Below are positions 49,061-61,020 of a stretch of DNA of 64,000 bases, piece after piece. A program made the position numbers and the translations under genes. The DNA comes from Sarcomyxa edulis (taxonomy: Eukaryota; Basidiomycota; Agaricomycetes; Agaricales; Mycenaceae): contig QUOL01000006.1 in assembly GCA_009761415.1 (NCBI GenBank), positions 1,488,001 to 1,552,000 of the forward strand, given 5' to 3'. Numbering within the stretch: position 1 is the stretch's first letter; each line of letters begins with the position of its first letter. The notes under the pieces are model-generated. The model worked only from the letters and a program-made list of their open reading frames with translations. It searched no databases and had not been told where the DNA came from.

Positions 49061-49765
49061 CGCAGGGAGATCGGGAAAGCTCGAGAGAAAATAGCTTCGA
49101 CTTGAAGTTGCTTTCGGATAGCGAAGAATGTCGAGCTTGCGATAGAGACCAGGGTCTGGAAAGTGATTTGAAGAGCATCCAAGGCCTGGCCATACTTATA
49201 GCTCGTGAAAGATCCCCCAAGGATCTACCAAACTAACTGCGGACAAAATGGGACAAAGCGGCACGAGATCCCCAAATAATAAAAATAGCGTGATCTACGC
49301 GTCGCGATCAAAACCGCGTGCAGTTCGCGTGCAATCGCGTATGTCTCGTTCATCGCCATCAACTACATGTGGCTTTTCACTGAGTCACTGACCTTCAAGC
49401 AGTAGTATAAATACGCGAACCTCTTGAGAGGAACATCTGGAACCTTTACAGAAGTTCGGACTTAAGTAGTCTGACAATTTACCCAGTCACAAAAAAGCTA
49501 GACCTAGTGGCACAAATTCTACAACAGTACAATACGCATGTGATAAATGGTGAGTGACTATCCTAGGATGACTACCTTCGGCCGTACAGTTGACACTGCG
49601 AGAGAGCTGTACTCTATCCGCAGTCGCAGCGTACAAGCCCCATGTAGATGATCGATGATCCTGAACGAGGATTTGCGGAGGCATATCGCAGGCCACACAT
49701 CTAGATATGCATGGCTTCCTCCGTTGATTTGGTATTCTGTCTGATGTTATCCACCAATGCCATGA
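49061..49765. other. Spacer between GNAT copies 2 and 3
   Basis: No supported gene. One 69-codon minus-strand frame (49487-49696) shows no motif and no similarity to the GNATs. It probably holds the promoter of copy 2. Confidence 0.45.
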
Positions 49766-50869
49766 TTAGGCTTCCGGGGTAGTTTCAAGCAGTCTTGAGA
49801 CATCCCACTGCGAGAAACAAACCAGAGGCCAATATCAGAACGGTGACGAATTTGGAGAGTGGATATATGTGCGTACATTGGCCATGACATAGAAAAAGAC
49901 TCCCGTCGCGTCATCAATCTCCGTCGCTGCGATGCCGGAAGGAGTCACTTTATTCTCCCCGATTACAAGATTCTCCAAGAGCTATAAACACCAAAGAAGA
50001 TGACAATTGAGGGAGCACATAAGGCGGAAAGGTTACAAAACATCCAGACCTCAAATCCGAGATGCAGATAACGATCCCGTGACTTCGGCGTAGACGATTC
50101 CAAGGTAAAGATAGAGTGAGGCGCGTGTCTGTATGCTTCTCGTATAAGCATAGACATGTATCCTGTAGCAACACGTTTAATTCGTTTATATCCATGACCG
50201 TCACGTAGACTTGACAGACCTCTTCCTTCATATCTCGGATGCGTACATGCCATTTCAAGATACCACGAATCATCCGGTGATCCTGCGATCCCTTTGGTCT
50301 TGTAAGCTCTTTCCAGCGCAGCATGAGATAGTTCAGCATACTCGAAGGCGACGCGCTGATGAGATCAAAATCAGATCCGGCGTTTCAGCATGTTATCAGA
50401 GTCCGATCGAGCGTGCTCACATTGACGGCTTCTAAACCCCATCCCATAAGGACGCTGATAACGCCTGCTCGGAGAAGCGTAAGGACCCGCCACAATGCTA
50501 GTCTTTGTTTCGGAGGTAACCAGATAGTGACCGCCGCAATAGTCTCTTTTTCTGTCTTCAATTCTCCCGGTACGGCAACGACAGTAATCCGGCCTCCTAT
50601 CAGTAGGGACGACTTGGTGAGGAAGTTTATGAAGGTGTGTCGTTTTCGAGCGTCTACACTAGTTTCGGTGATAGTCTGTGTACATCTCAATAAGTTGTCA
50701 GTAGCGAAAAAGAGGAGGAACGTACCTCTGTACAACTACCGAAGTAATTGTACAGCGGGTCGTGTAGAAATGCTGTCCAAGCTAGTGCCGACAGCTCCTC
50801 CAATTCGGTGGAGTTCGCCAGCCGGACGTAAGGTTCCCTTCGAGTCATAGGCATAGTTTTCTCCATCAT
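49766..50869 (-). CDS. GNAT-family N-acetyltransferase, copy 3
   Basis: Starting at the ATG at 50869: MMEKTMPMTRREPYVRLANS, EELSALAWTAFLHDPLYNYF, NFLTKSSLLIGGRITVVAVP, SWYLEMACTHPRYEGRGYM and KSRDRYLHLGFELLENLVIG. It ends FFYVMAN plus a last exon WDVSRLLETTPEA-stop at 49766. The acetyl-CoA loop is EGRG instead of QGKG, which is still acceptable for the R/QxxGxG/A pattern. The C-terminus is longer than in copies 1 and 2. It has diverged more than copy 2 but shows no frame break. Confidence 0.82.
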
Positions 50870-51964
50870 AAACGCGTTGGGTGTTACAATAAGGGAAAGA
50901 ATCAGGACTACAGGTTGCGGGAATGGACGACAGAGCTCGTCCGTTATAAGTAAAACAGTAGCCTCGCACAAAAGATAGATGCGCAGCGTCGCCTCATAGG
51001 GTGATGCGTGATAAGCGTACGGTGATCATAAAATAAGATTAGAATCAAAACATTACAGAGAGCCTCCAAGGAGTGCGGAGACGCGTTACTGATAGGCCGA
51101 GCCGGGTTCGCCCTCCGCAGCGACAATGCTAAAGGTGAACAACGTGGTATCATGGTCATGGATACCTGCGATGATGGGCACGTTGACTCCTAGGCTATCG
51201 GGTGGTTTTCGTGAAGGAACCTTCCAATCTGGTGAAAGGGTGGATAGCAATATTCGGTTAAGTTTGGCTTGGCGCGGAGGACTTTCCCCTCTCCCTTCAA
51301 CTTCCCTTCGTTTGCATTTGGAGCCCATCCAAACTAGGGGTATACAAGATAAAATGGCGTTTGCGTCCCACCTGAAGGTGGAAAGCTAGAGTCCAACGGT
51401 GGCCGTCACGATGAACGAATTTTGACAGCTTGAGCACAGTAAGCGTTGGGTGTATTTATTTCGGAAGCGCCTGTTCAACCCCCGAGGAGCCCCGAGGTAG
51501 CCGATTGTACACAAGGCTGTGAGTTGGTTTCAACTTTGAGAAGAGGTTCGAGATCGTGATTGTTCATTCGGCCATTATCTTCGTGTTGGTTTTGAGAGAT
51601 CTTGAGGATCAGATTTTTCCGATCTTGAACGTTACAGTGATCAAGACTTCTTCAAACACCTAAGGAAGAGGATATCAATTTGTGGTACGTATAAACGAAG
51701 GAGGATGGTGAGGGGATTAAGCCAGTAATATCCGATCCAGGAAGCAACTTGGGAGATAAGACGGAAGTTGAGAAGAGGACAAAGGAGGTAAAAAAGAGGC
51801 GAAGGAGTTACGGATATATGGAAGAATGCCAGCAATAGTAAAATGCATAATCTTCCGTGCCCTGCGCGACCGCGACCGCGTCGCGGCGGTGCGCAGAGCG
51901 GGTAGACGTTTCGTCTCGAGACATTTGAGTGATGTCAAAGGGGGGGCAAGTTATGAGAGGCGGT
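50870..51964. other. Intergenic region
   Basis: No gene supported. A minus-strand frame at 51086-51328 contains PPDSLGVNVPIIAGIHDHDT, which reads like protein, but it has no family match I know and no flanking exons. It is left unannotated. Confidence 0.4.
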
Positions 51965-52491
51965 TCAACACGAAATCTGTTCGCGGAAGTAGGGTTGTAG
52001 TGCGACTGGATCTTTATTTCCCTGAAGATACAGGAGTCAGTACCAACCACGTCAATAAGATGGATACCGATGTACTCACAGGAAAATAGTGATTTCTTGG
52101 GAAGCGACGTCTCTTTCGTCTCTTTCTTCTCTTTCTTCTTCAAAGGCAAAGTGGGTGCCCCGACAACTCCGTATGAGGATGAGAGTTGAGCAAATGCGGC
52201 TTCGTAATCTTTCTGGGGTTTCGGTTGGGAAGAAGAGGGGACGGGAAGAGTCACGTTATCTGACGGAGGGGGCGACGAGATGGTTTTCGCTTTCGATTGG
52301 GGGGATTTCTTCGCTACGGGTGGGGTAGGTAAGGTGCTATCGGCTGTCCCGTAAGAGGATTGTAAGTTCGCGAATGCGGCCGCGTAATCTTTCTGCGGTA
52401 CAGAAGGACGAGGGTGAAGGGGAGTCTTGGAAGACACGGTGCAGTTTGACTGAAGAGAGTCGTTGGAAGGGGAGGTGGAGATACTGGACAT
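51965..52491 (-). CDS. Small protein with a duplicated DYxAAFAxLxSSYG motif, unknown function
   Basis: The ATG is at 52491 (MSSISTSPSNDSLQ). Exon 1 carries two related segments, QKDYAAAFANLQSSYGTADS and QKDYEAAFAQLSSSYGVVGA, about 60 residues apart. They are separated by a Lys/Pro/Ser-rich linker (PPVAKKSPQSKAKTISSPPP) and followed by a Lys/Glu stretch. A 60-odd-base intron beginning GTGAGTACAT (about 52060) leads to a short last exon ending FREQISC with TGA at 51965. The protein is about 150 residues, lacks a signal peptide and membrane segments, and is largely disordered outside the motifs. I do not recognise a named family. The repeat suggests a short linear binding motif present twice. 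Confidence 0.6.
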
Positions 52492-53385
52492 TGTTAAAGA
52501 GATACGAGTGATAGGACCTTGGTAGTTTCTTCTGAATATGCGATTGAGAATGTGTTTGTGTGGGATGAACTTTTTCAGAAACGCTCTTGGTTTTATAAAG
52601 ACACGTTCAGACACGCCACAAGCGAGTATAATGAACATACATCACTGGGAATGGAAACTGCGGCCCCGCAGCCCTAACCCTAGTCATGAGTTTTACGCCC
52701 TAGTCATTAGTGTTGTACGGCATCAGTGATGCAGTCAAATTGTGACTCGAATGAATTCTCGGTGGCGATCCGGGTGCCTGGCAAAGAGAGGATATATCAT
52801 CTATGACGAAGATATGCGGGTTGCCTAGGATCCTGATGTTGGCGGTGTGTCCTACATCCGACAAAGGATTGTGGAGACAACAAGGTAACAGCATGTTGAA
52901 GTTCCATCGCATTTAGTCGTCAGAAGAGGTCAAAAGTGACTCTAGCACTCTAGCTGCGGCGACCATAACGGATCCAGAGAATGGACCTGTTTATCAGCAA
53001 ACAGCACATTCGTGCCTTGGAAGACAAAGACGCCCGTATGTCGAGCACGGTGTTGAAGAGCACGCGAGGACTGCGGAGGGAGGTAAAGAGGACGAAGAAC
53101 GATGTGACCTCGCGCTCAGACTTGTTTTCGGTTGCGGCCGCAGCTCTCAATTGTCAAACCTGGAGTCGATTATTTTTGTTTTGCTCTGCTGATAAGTATT
53201 ATAGCATCTGATACTTCAGGGAGACCAGGCTATATCGCGCTTTACGCGGACGATCCAAGCCAGAGAGAACGCATGGAGGTCATATCATAACTAAGGCATG
53301 TAGTCGAAGACAGCTGATACCGCAATACATCCTAAAAAATATTTTCCACCACCCAATGCGACCAAGCACCAAATCAAGGACTCGC
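52492..53385. other. Intergenic region
   Basis: No gene supported. Open frames of up to 76 codons on both strands around 52950-53210 are complementary shadows without motif. Confidence 0.45.
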
Positions 53386-54080
53386 CTAGAAAGTGCTGGG
53401 CCTGTTCGCGACAAAGGTCGAGCGGACCTTGGATACGCGATGGGGAAGGGGGAACTTGAGGTGGGGGACCATCAATTGCTTGATGTATGGTCGGCGAACA
53501 TCCTCAGTCTTCTCGATCTCGACGACACGGAGGATCTATTCGATTGTAAGCAAAGAATACGCGAATCAAGACAAATCCAGAAGGGCGTACATGGATCGAC
53601 CGGAAACGAGCACGATGCCTGGCAGCCATGTCCTGGTACAAGCTCTTGACAGCATCCGCGCGGGATAGGTCTCTGAACTCCTTGTACATGTTGTGGGTTC
53701 CAGATCGCGAATCATATCGGATCCAGATACCAAAGTTCTTGACTTTCAAGGGCTTCTTCTCGTGAATCTATAAAGCAGTCAGCAATCCTATTCCGCCTGC
53801 CTCTTGAGGGCTGCAAAGGATATAATAGGATATGATACAGACAACGTTGACGCCAATGATTTCGCCATTAGCTTTCTTGACCTTCTTGAGTTGCCTGTTT
53901 CTGGGTTAACAAGGCGAACAAGACCTGATGGTACACTTGTGCGCACCTGAGGAAATACCAGAAACGAGACTTTGCGACAACTTCGTTGGGCGCAAATATA
54001 CGCATGCGGTAGATTTTGGGAGTGGGCTCCGACTCGGTGGGCAAATGACGCCCGACGACCTGGTATTCTTGAAGACCCAT
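53386..54080 (-). CDS. RPL20: 60S ribosomal protein eL20 (L18a/L20)
   Basis: Four exons (54080-53947, 53894-53843, 53767-53591, 53535-53386) give 170 residues, against 172 in yeast. The sequence is near-canonical: [91 protein letters not shown], then [29 protein letters not shown] and NRPSTF-stop. It is a structural protein of the large ribosomal subunit. All exon phases agree. Additional 5' UTR exons are possible, since sequence upstream has good splice-like signals. Confidence 0.96.
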
Positions 54081-56585
54081 TCTGTTCAGAGAGTAAAAAT
54101 TTCAGTCAGCGTCATCCGGACTCGACATAGTGCATCCATCCAATCCGTCCTCCTTCCACTACCCAAACTCCTTCCTCCTCGTTCCATCCAACCCTTAGAA
54201 CCATATAACGGAGAGGCGGCACTTACTTTGGCGATAGACTTGACGACTTGGCGGTGATGAGACCAAAATCGACGACGAGGACAGGAAATTGTCGATCGGC
54301 GCCTGGGACCTCTGATACCCGGACTAATAGTACCCCGGAGACCGCGTATTTCTCGCCGTTGTGCCACTTAAAGACCAGGGTACATAATTGCTTTAGACTA
54401 CTTATACTGTACACTGAGTGGTAGTATAGATCGTTGATGCCCATCCAAAGAGCTGAAACTAGCTCGAATCGCTTGTTGACCTTGGGTAATTTGACCTACA
54501 AAGAAGCACACGCGTTCGAATATCCACGGGCCACGATTTAAACATTGATTCAAGAGAGAGCACGGGTTTTGAATCGTCTCAAGACCCGAAGGTGACTCGA
54601 ATCACTTGATAGCTTTGACTGGCTCACCTTCATGATCACGGAAGCACATTCAATATGTCCGGGCCACGAGTTGACGGTAATCTACGAGAGAGCACAAGAC
54701 AGAACAGTGATGGGTTAAATAAGGTCCTTGTACATGGTATCTGGAGGATACAATAATGTCGGGAAGTCGTCGTCCGTCTTCGCCTTTTACCGAAGATACG
54801 ACAAAGATGCGAAGGACAAGGCTGATATTTGGCGTTATTGACCAAGATCATTAGAACTTCGAGCGCAAGTTGCCGATTTAGAACTGGGGGTTTTGGGAAA
54901 GAACTGTAACAAGTCGTCGGTTCGTCTAGGCTCACTGCTCGAGACGAACTGCAGATCGCTCCAGTTGTTTTAGATACAAAGACCACGAAGTTCCTCGCGA
55001 TCGTTGAGATACTTATCATGATCAGGGATGCTCGAATTCTCGGCATATTCCTCGAAGAAATTGACACCCATGGTGCGTACCCGGGTAAGTGGAGGAAAGG
55101 CGGGGAGTGACAGGGTAATCCCAGGGCGGTAAAAATGTTCGCATGAATGCCTTCTAGCGTCGGAATTGGAGAACGATCAAGACGCTCGGATTGACGGATA
55201 GATAGGGGACGTCGGGAAAGGCTCGGCCAGTTTGTAATTTGTAGTATTGCAGTCTCGTTCGCGAATCTGGAAATCTCGGGAAACCCGAATATCAGTGATG
55301 AGAAGTTGGACTTAGACCGACTCCGAGACAAGTCCTATGGAGTTTAAGTGCCCAGGCGCCCACGGTTAATATGTGCTGAGAATCCTTGGTATTTGGAGGA
55401 TATATAAGACGGACCGAATCCAGCGAGTTTCCACTCTTACCAGCGACAGGGAACCATGAGCGGTACATGTTGTCCCAACCGTTGGTTTCGAACGCTTGTG
55501 AGTTGGGGCGCGAGGCATGAGAATTTGTGGCTGCGGACCAATAGAAGGACAGACCCTGTATGATGTCCATTGAGTATGGGTCCATCGACGGTGGGACCGC
55601 CGATCGGAAATTGATGCGCGTTTGATAGGGTTCTGCAGACTGGATTTAGACGCACGACGATAAAGTTCTTAGATTTTAACGTGTACTCCACTTATCGGTA
55701 GTTGACCATGAAAGGTATGTCGTTCCTGGCCGAAGAGTAATGGAGTACGAAGAGGTACGCCGTGCTGATGAGCTTCGACGTGCCTTGAAGGAATATGTCA
55801 ACGGAACCACACGGATATGAATGGGCACCCACCAAGTCCACCTAAATATGATTACGATCTATAGCAGGTCTAATGGTCGCCAGACCTATAAGATCGAGCC
55901 TCGAGGAGGAAGGTTATCAGAAGGGGGAGCTTCTACATGTTCCGAGACCGGCAAGATGACATTGCGGCACCCACCAAGTCCACTTGTTTTATCATACTCC
56001 TTATAGAATGGCTTCATCTATGTTCTCAATTATCATCGTCAACCTATCATCTCCTACCTCGAGGACGGGTAGTAATGAACTTCTATACGTCCCGACCCAC
56101 GGTGGTCGCAAAACCAGGGATGGATGATAGTGCATCCAAGGTGACCCACCAGGCGGCAAGTCATTGCATCTAGAAGTATCATCTTAAGCCTCGAGGACGA
56201 GCGTGTAATCTGTTGAGTGCATTAGCACAGGGATCAACGGCAGAATAAGGGTAAACACCAATTCTGCTAGATCCTGCGCGAGCAAGTGATCATGCCACTC
56301 AGTGTATCATGGGACGAGTTTTGAGATCGCACGTACCAAAATACCGCAGCAAAGTCTTCCAAAATCGACTTACATCTTCCTCATCTGCAACTTATTTCGA
56401 GACAATTCCAAGTAGATTTCGAGGCATTTCAGCGACCCGTGAGCTGATCGTAAAAGCGAAAAGATGATTGGATTTCGGTGCTTCCCAATTAGGAAGCATT
56501 CCGGTACAGCCCGAGTCTCCGCTACGCCCGCCTGTCTCGAGGCCAAACGTCTATTATTTCTTTTCGAGTTTTCACAAAAATCCAG
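54081..56585. other. 2.5-kb gene-poor gap with protein-like fragments
   Basis: No complete gene can be drawn. Minus-strand fragments look protein-like. At about 54510-54223 the frame reads VKLPKVNKRFELVSALWMGI and continues to HNGEKYAVSGVLLV. At about 55620-55440 it reads MDPYSMDIIQGLSFYWSA and NGWDNMYRSWFPVAGK. They do not join into a frame I can defend and I do not recognise them. They may be exons of an unrecognised or decayed gene. The right part (55823-56200) carries imperfect repeats. Confidence 0.4.
55823..56200. repeat. Imperfect direct repeats of about 140-160 bases
   Basis: GGCACCCACCAAGTCCAC occurs at about 55824 and 55966, and a worn form (GTGACCCACCAGGCGG) at about 56140. Each is followed by a CCTCGAGGACG-like string at about 55899 (CCTCGAGGAGG), 56058 and 56189. 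The last two are both preceded by TATCATCT and followed by GGGTAGTAAT or AGCGTGTAAT. The order is kept but spacing varies, consistent with an old tandem duplication or retroelement debris. Confidence 0.45.
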
Positions 56586-58102
56586 ATGCTAGCAGCAAGA
56601 GCATCCACCGTTCGAAATGTATCCCGTCTAGGGCGTACATTTGCCACCGTCGTGGATTCTGCTGGCTTGAAGGTTGCCGCGGTCGACTACAACCAGCCAA
56701 CTTCTGCTGTCACTTTTCTGATCAAGGCCGGCAGTAGGTTCGAGTCAAAACCTGGTGTAGCAAACGCGCTCAAAAACTTTGCATTCAAGGTGAGTTCGGA
56801 GGAGATTTCACACATGGTGATACTGGTACTGATTCTGAACACAGAGCACGACGAAACGATCTGCGCTCGGGACCATTCGGGAGAGTGAACTGTACGGTGG
56901 ACTGCTGTCTGCAACATTATCGAGAGAGTACCTCGCCTTGACCGCGGAGTTCCTACGTGGTGATGAGTGAGTCTATTCTACCCATCTTTACACTCTCGGG
57001 ACATTGTTTTACACGGCGAATCCTATTCAGGGAATTCTTTGTCGACGTTCTCTCGTCGTTCATCTCCTCTGCCAAATATACCCGCCATGAATTCGAGGAA
57101 TATGTCATGCCAATCGTACAAAGCGATGCTGCACTGGCCGAATCCGACCCCGCAACGCAAGCCCTTGAAGTAGCTCACTTACTTGCGTTCCGTTCCGGCC
57201 TTGGTGCCTCCCTTTTCGCTTCACCCCATAGCCATATCACTGCCGAGGACATTAAATCGTTTGCCGCTTCTGCATTCACGAAAGGTAACATTGCTGTTAT
57301 TGGCACAGGAATAGATCAATCCGCACTAGCGCAACTGGTCGAAAAAACGCTATCCGCTGCCCCTTCTTCCTCGTCCCCCACCACTGCCTCCCCTTCGGCA
57401 TATTACGGTGGTGAAACTCGCCTGCAAGCCCACGGTGGTCTACAGACTGTCTTTATCGGGTTCGGCGCCACAGGCAAACCCAGTGCAGATGTCGCAACAC
57501 TCTCCGCGTACCTATCCCCTGAGTCTTCCGTCAAATGGTCGAAAGGTGTTTCCCCTCTGGCAGCTTCGCTTCCTACAGGAACATCGGTACGCTCTGTGTA
57601 CCTGCCATACTCCGATGCGACGTTGTTCGGCTTGCTTGTGCAAGGACCAACGAGTGCGAGTGTCAAAGAGGCTGGCACAGCAGCTGTAAAGCTATTGAAG
57701 GAGGCAGCGGCCGGGACTGGCATCAAACCTGAGGCCCTCAAATCGGCTATCGCAAAGGCTAAATTCTCTGCTGCCAATGCTGTTGATGGGAGAACTGGGA
57801 TTGTCTCTGCTTTGGGCGCAAAGGTCCGTTTTACACTTCACTGCTGATACCTAGATAAGCGGATGGCTAACTGAGATATCATAGATCCTCTCTGGTGTAG
57901 ACGTATCTCTAGAATCTACACTTTCCTCATTCGACGCAGTCAACGCAGCTGCATTCTCCAAGGTTTGCTTCCATCTTTCTTCTTGTTGTAATTCAAACTC
58001 ATCCCTTCATTTCAGGCTGCGTCAACTCTCCTCAAGCGTAAGCCTGTATACGTGACGGTCGGCGATGTCGATCTTCCATATCCCGATGAACTGGGGCTCT
58101 AG
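56586..58102 (+). CDS. QCR2: Ubiquinol-cytochrome c reductase core protein 2
   Basis: Five exons (56586-56789, 56845-56966, 57031-57823, 57885-57962, 58016-58102) give 427 residues in phase. The N-terminus MLAARASTVRNVSRLGRTFA is a mitochondrial presequence. Family segments are TSAVTFLIKAGSRFESKPGV, LKNFAFKSTTKRSALGTIRE, ELYGGLLSATLSREYLALTA, YTRHEFEEYVMPIV, LQAHGGLQTVFIGFGATGKP and KPVYVTVGDVDLPYPDELGL. Core 2 is an M16-peptidase-like, catalytically inactive subunit on the matrix side of complex III; the HxxEH zinc site is absent, as expected. The gene appears intact. It is convergent with the methyltransferase gene. Confidence 0.93.
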
Positions 58103-58552
58103 AATGGGCGGGTCAATTGGAAATCTTTTCTATATTGTCTTGCATGAATAAAATGCTACTTTTCGCTCGTCTTCCATTCAGGGAAAATGCATCGACTTCA
58201 ATCTTGAGGTGTTCTCTTCACGTGACAAGTACGCGCGTCCGACGATTCTGTACTTCATGCACATATTTCGAGTCTTCAGGACTGAGTACGAAAACCAAGT
58301 TTATCAGGGGACTCAACGGAAGGTAAATATTATCACGGTAAACATCTCCTTCAAGGGATGGAAACAGCTGGCGGGAAACCATTCTACAGAGACTCTACAG
58401 GCCAAGATAAAAGGGTCAAAGGCGAAAGCAAAATTCAAGTACGGTCTAGAAATGGAAAGCGTGTAGACAAGACTGGGGTTCGAAGGGAGTAAGACTAGAG
58501 CTACAAAAGATACACAAAAAACACATCGCTTCCTGCCCCCCAAGGACCGCTA
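58103..58552. other. Convergent intergenic region
   Basis: 450 bases separate the stops of QCR2 and the methyltransferase. Open frames here carry no motif. Confidence 0.5.
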
Positions 58553-59761
58553 CTACTTCCGTGTTGCAAAGATGATATGGTAGTCGCTTACTACACCAGG
58601 TACCGTCCTCAAGTCGTGTAGGAGTTCTGCCTTCAAATCGTCCGCATCTACCTCAGACAGCCCTCCCTCTTTCAGCAAAGGTGTCACTGAGTCCGCGTAT
58701 TTCTTGTAAGCTGTCTTGAAACCCTTCCCTATAGATTGAGCCCGTGGGTCTGGAGGCCACGAGCCAACAGGCATGTGGTAGTCTAGCGTGGTGATTGCGG
58801 TAAACAAATCTGATTGGTCTATGAGTTCCAGTCGCGGGATGTACTGAATTCCACGACAGTGTTCCAAAGCGTAGTGCAGAGTTTCGAAGAAACGTGTTGC
58901 GCCTGGGAGGGCAGTAGCTGGATCCTGTCGAAATGAAGGGTGGATGGAAGGATACCTGCCCCATTCACATGAGAGAAATAGTCCTCCAGGACGCAGGACT
59001 CGGCCGATCTCGGCAAGTAAGCGGGGGAAATCGAGTGTCTATAGGTCAGAAGAAGAGGGATCAGTCGAAGAGGGTGTGATATATAATCGAGTACTGACGG
59101 CCATGCCTATACTTCTAGCGTGTACGAGATCAAATGTATTATCAGACCACCGCAAACGCTCGTTGATGTCGTCGACTTCGAATTGGACATTTGGCAACGG
59201 GTATCTGGTGCTGAGGGGTACTGCCGTACAAGAAATGATCCCGTCAGATACGACGAAATGATAGAAACGCTCACTACATACCGATATCGATGCCAGTGAA
59301 GAGGACATGTGGGAACTCACTGGCCATCTCTGTTACCCTGATAAAAATAATCAACGGACGGTTCAATGCAATGCAGATAAAGTATACAGACCACAATCCT
59401 GAACCACAACACAAGTCTAGGGCAGCTTTTCTTCTCGGGGAATTGTCAGGCCCAAGAACCCAGGGCACAGGACCAACATAGTTGGCGCCAATCAGTCGTT
59501 TTAAAAGAACGTGTTGACCATTGAGTCTCTATAAATGCATCGCTATGATAAGGACATGCACAGGTCATCTAATGAGCAGTTGTTCTGACGTACTTGAATC
59601 TCTGGCGTATCCGATGGTAGTGGATACGGACATGTATTGGAAGAATGAAATAGTCTCCCCTCTCGTTCTTGGAAATACGCAGGAAAATCGACGACTTCGA
59701 CAACGTCAGAGTCATAGTTTTCGTCATTTTGGATAGAGTTGGCACTAGCTGGATTGGACAT
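58553..59761 (-). CDS. Class I SAM-dependent methyltransferase
   Basis: The ATG is at 59761 (MSNPASANSIQNDENYDSDV), followed by an acidic VVEVVDFPAYFQEREGRLFH. Then comes LNGQHVLLKRLIGANYVG, and motif I ALDLCCGSGLW (SAM-binding glycine loop), which is interrupted by an intron right after it. VTEMASEFPHVLFTGIDIG carries the acidic residue for the ribose. NVQFEVDDINERLRWSDNTF and DLVHARSIGMA follow, then LLAEIGRVLRPGGLFL (post-motif III). The C-terminal exon continues to about YHIIFATRK with a stop at 58553. The layout is that of the fungal LaeA-like/UbiE-like methyltransferases; substrate and role cannot be told. No secondary-metabolite cluster surrounds it. Confidence 0.85.
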
Positions 59762-61020
59762 CGCTTAATCGCAAGGTGCGGTGAGAAGAGTGGAGGCGGC
59801 GAGAAGTGAGAAGATTTTGCAACGAGAGAATGATTGAAAAGAAGAGGACAGTTAAGACAACTGTGAGAGTGAGACGGCAGTGGACTTTATAGTCCGGGGC
59901 AGACGAGCTGCGCGACGGATTGGTTTTCAGGAACTAGTTGCTGCACATGCCGGGACTTCCACAATGTAGGAATCGGGTGTTTGTACATGTAGATAATCCA
60001 TTATTGTAGGACGAGCCCGAAAGATTAGTGATCATTTGTTTCTTGCGGGGATGTGATCGCGAGAACCGGTTTCCAAGAAGCAAACGAAGATCTACACTGA
60101 ACACTGAGGGGGGAAATTTAAGATCGAGACTAAGATCCTAAAAGAGCGAAATCAGCGTTTATGAACAATTATGCTTCTTCGAAACCTTCCCACATGCGAC
60201 CAAAAATGAAGCTGCACAGAATGGATCTTTTGATGGAATTCCTTGATATTTTCTTGTAAGGGTAAATTTGGATGGGCGCTGGGAACAGAAATGCATACAA
60301 AGTCATTGCAATGAGAGATCCTATACGGCGCCTGGTAGACAGCGAAGTTCACGAGCGGTCTCTTATCGACGGACAAAAAGTCAACGTGCGCGCACCCGCT
60401 CATATAGCGCATATACTTGCTTGAGGTTCAGGGCTCACCGTGATACAGTCACCCCTGTGAAGCGTCCAATGTGCCAAACCCCTGGGACGAGTGCCTCCTT
60501 TCGAGGGCTCGAGTTCTGGAAGTTTACGTTACCGGTTCGGATTCACAAGATGGATACTGGCTCACCTACGATTCGACGAAAAAAGCATGCTAGCTATCAC
60601 TGCATTAAAAGTCACAACAGCCCCACCGAAGCCCGGACCCCACCAGCTGATGCGACTCGTTTTTCCTGTTAAAAAAAAAAGACAAATCAAAGGCTTATCA
60701 GAGGGCGTACGCGCGTTCGAACATCCTCCAATCGTCGATAGAAAGAAAGTCCTGTCATGGCGCGTGGATGGCTAGATGATTCAGAGTCCAGATTGAACGG
60801 TCCATTTCGGGACAATCTAAAGCCACGAGCCGATCGCGACAAGGCTTGCTTCCCGCGCCCATCCTCAGGAGGACTCACATAGTGGCACTCATACAGATTC
60901 ACATCAATCAGCAACATCTGACTCGGTAAGAGTCTTACAATCGACTCTATATAGCCCAGAAAGGCGCTCTTCAGTCAGCCACTTGATTCTTTCCATAGGT
61001 TATAAAGTTGTACGGCCGCC
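59762..61020. other. Divergent intergenic region
   Basis: 1.26 kb lies between the divergent starts of the methyltransferase and the polymerase gene. Open frames (for example 60268-60672 and 60491-60775 on plus, 60152-60412 on minus) overlap each other and lack motifs. CTCTATATAGCC at about 60944-60955 is a TATA-like string about 70 bases before the ATG at 61021. Confidence 0.45.

Noticed and set aside
51086..51328. Frame with PPDSLGVNVPIIAGIHDHDT as a gene
   Set aside because: Single short frame with no flanking exons, and the complementary strand gives an equally long frame.
55700..56250. Intact Ty3/gypsy element
   Set aside because: No reverse transcriptase, integrase, protease or LTR seen; only short repeated strings.
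58553..59761. Secondary-metabolite cluster around the LaeA-like methyltransferase
   Set aside because: Neighbours are QCR2, eL20 and DNA polymerase lambda; no synthase or P450 present.
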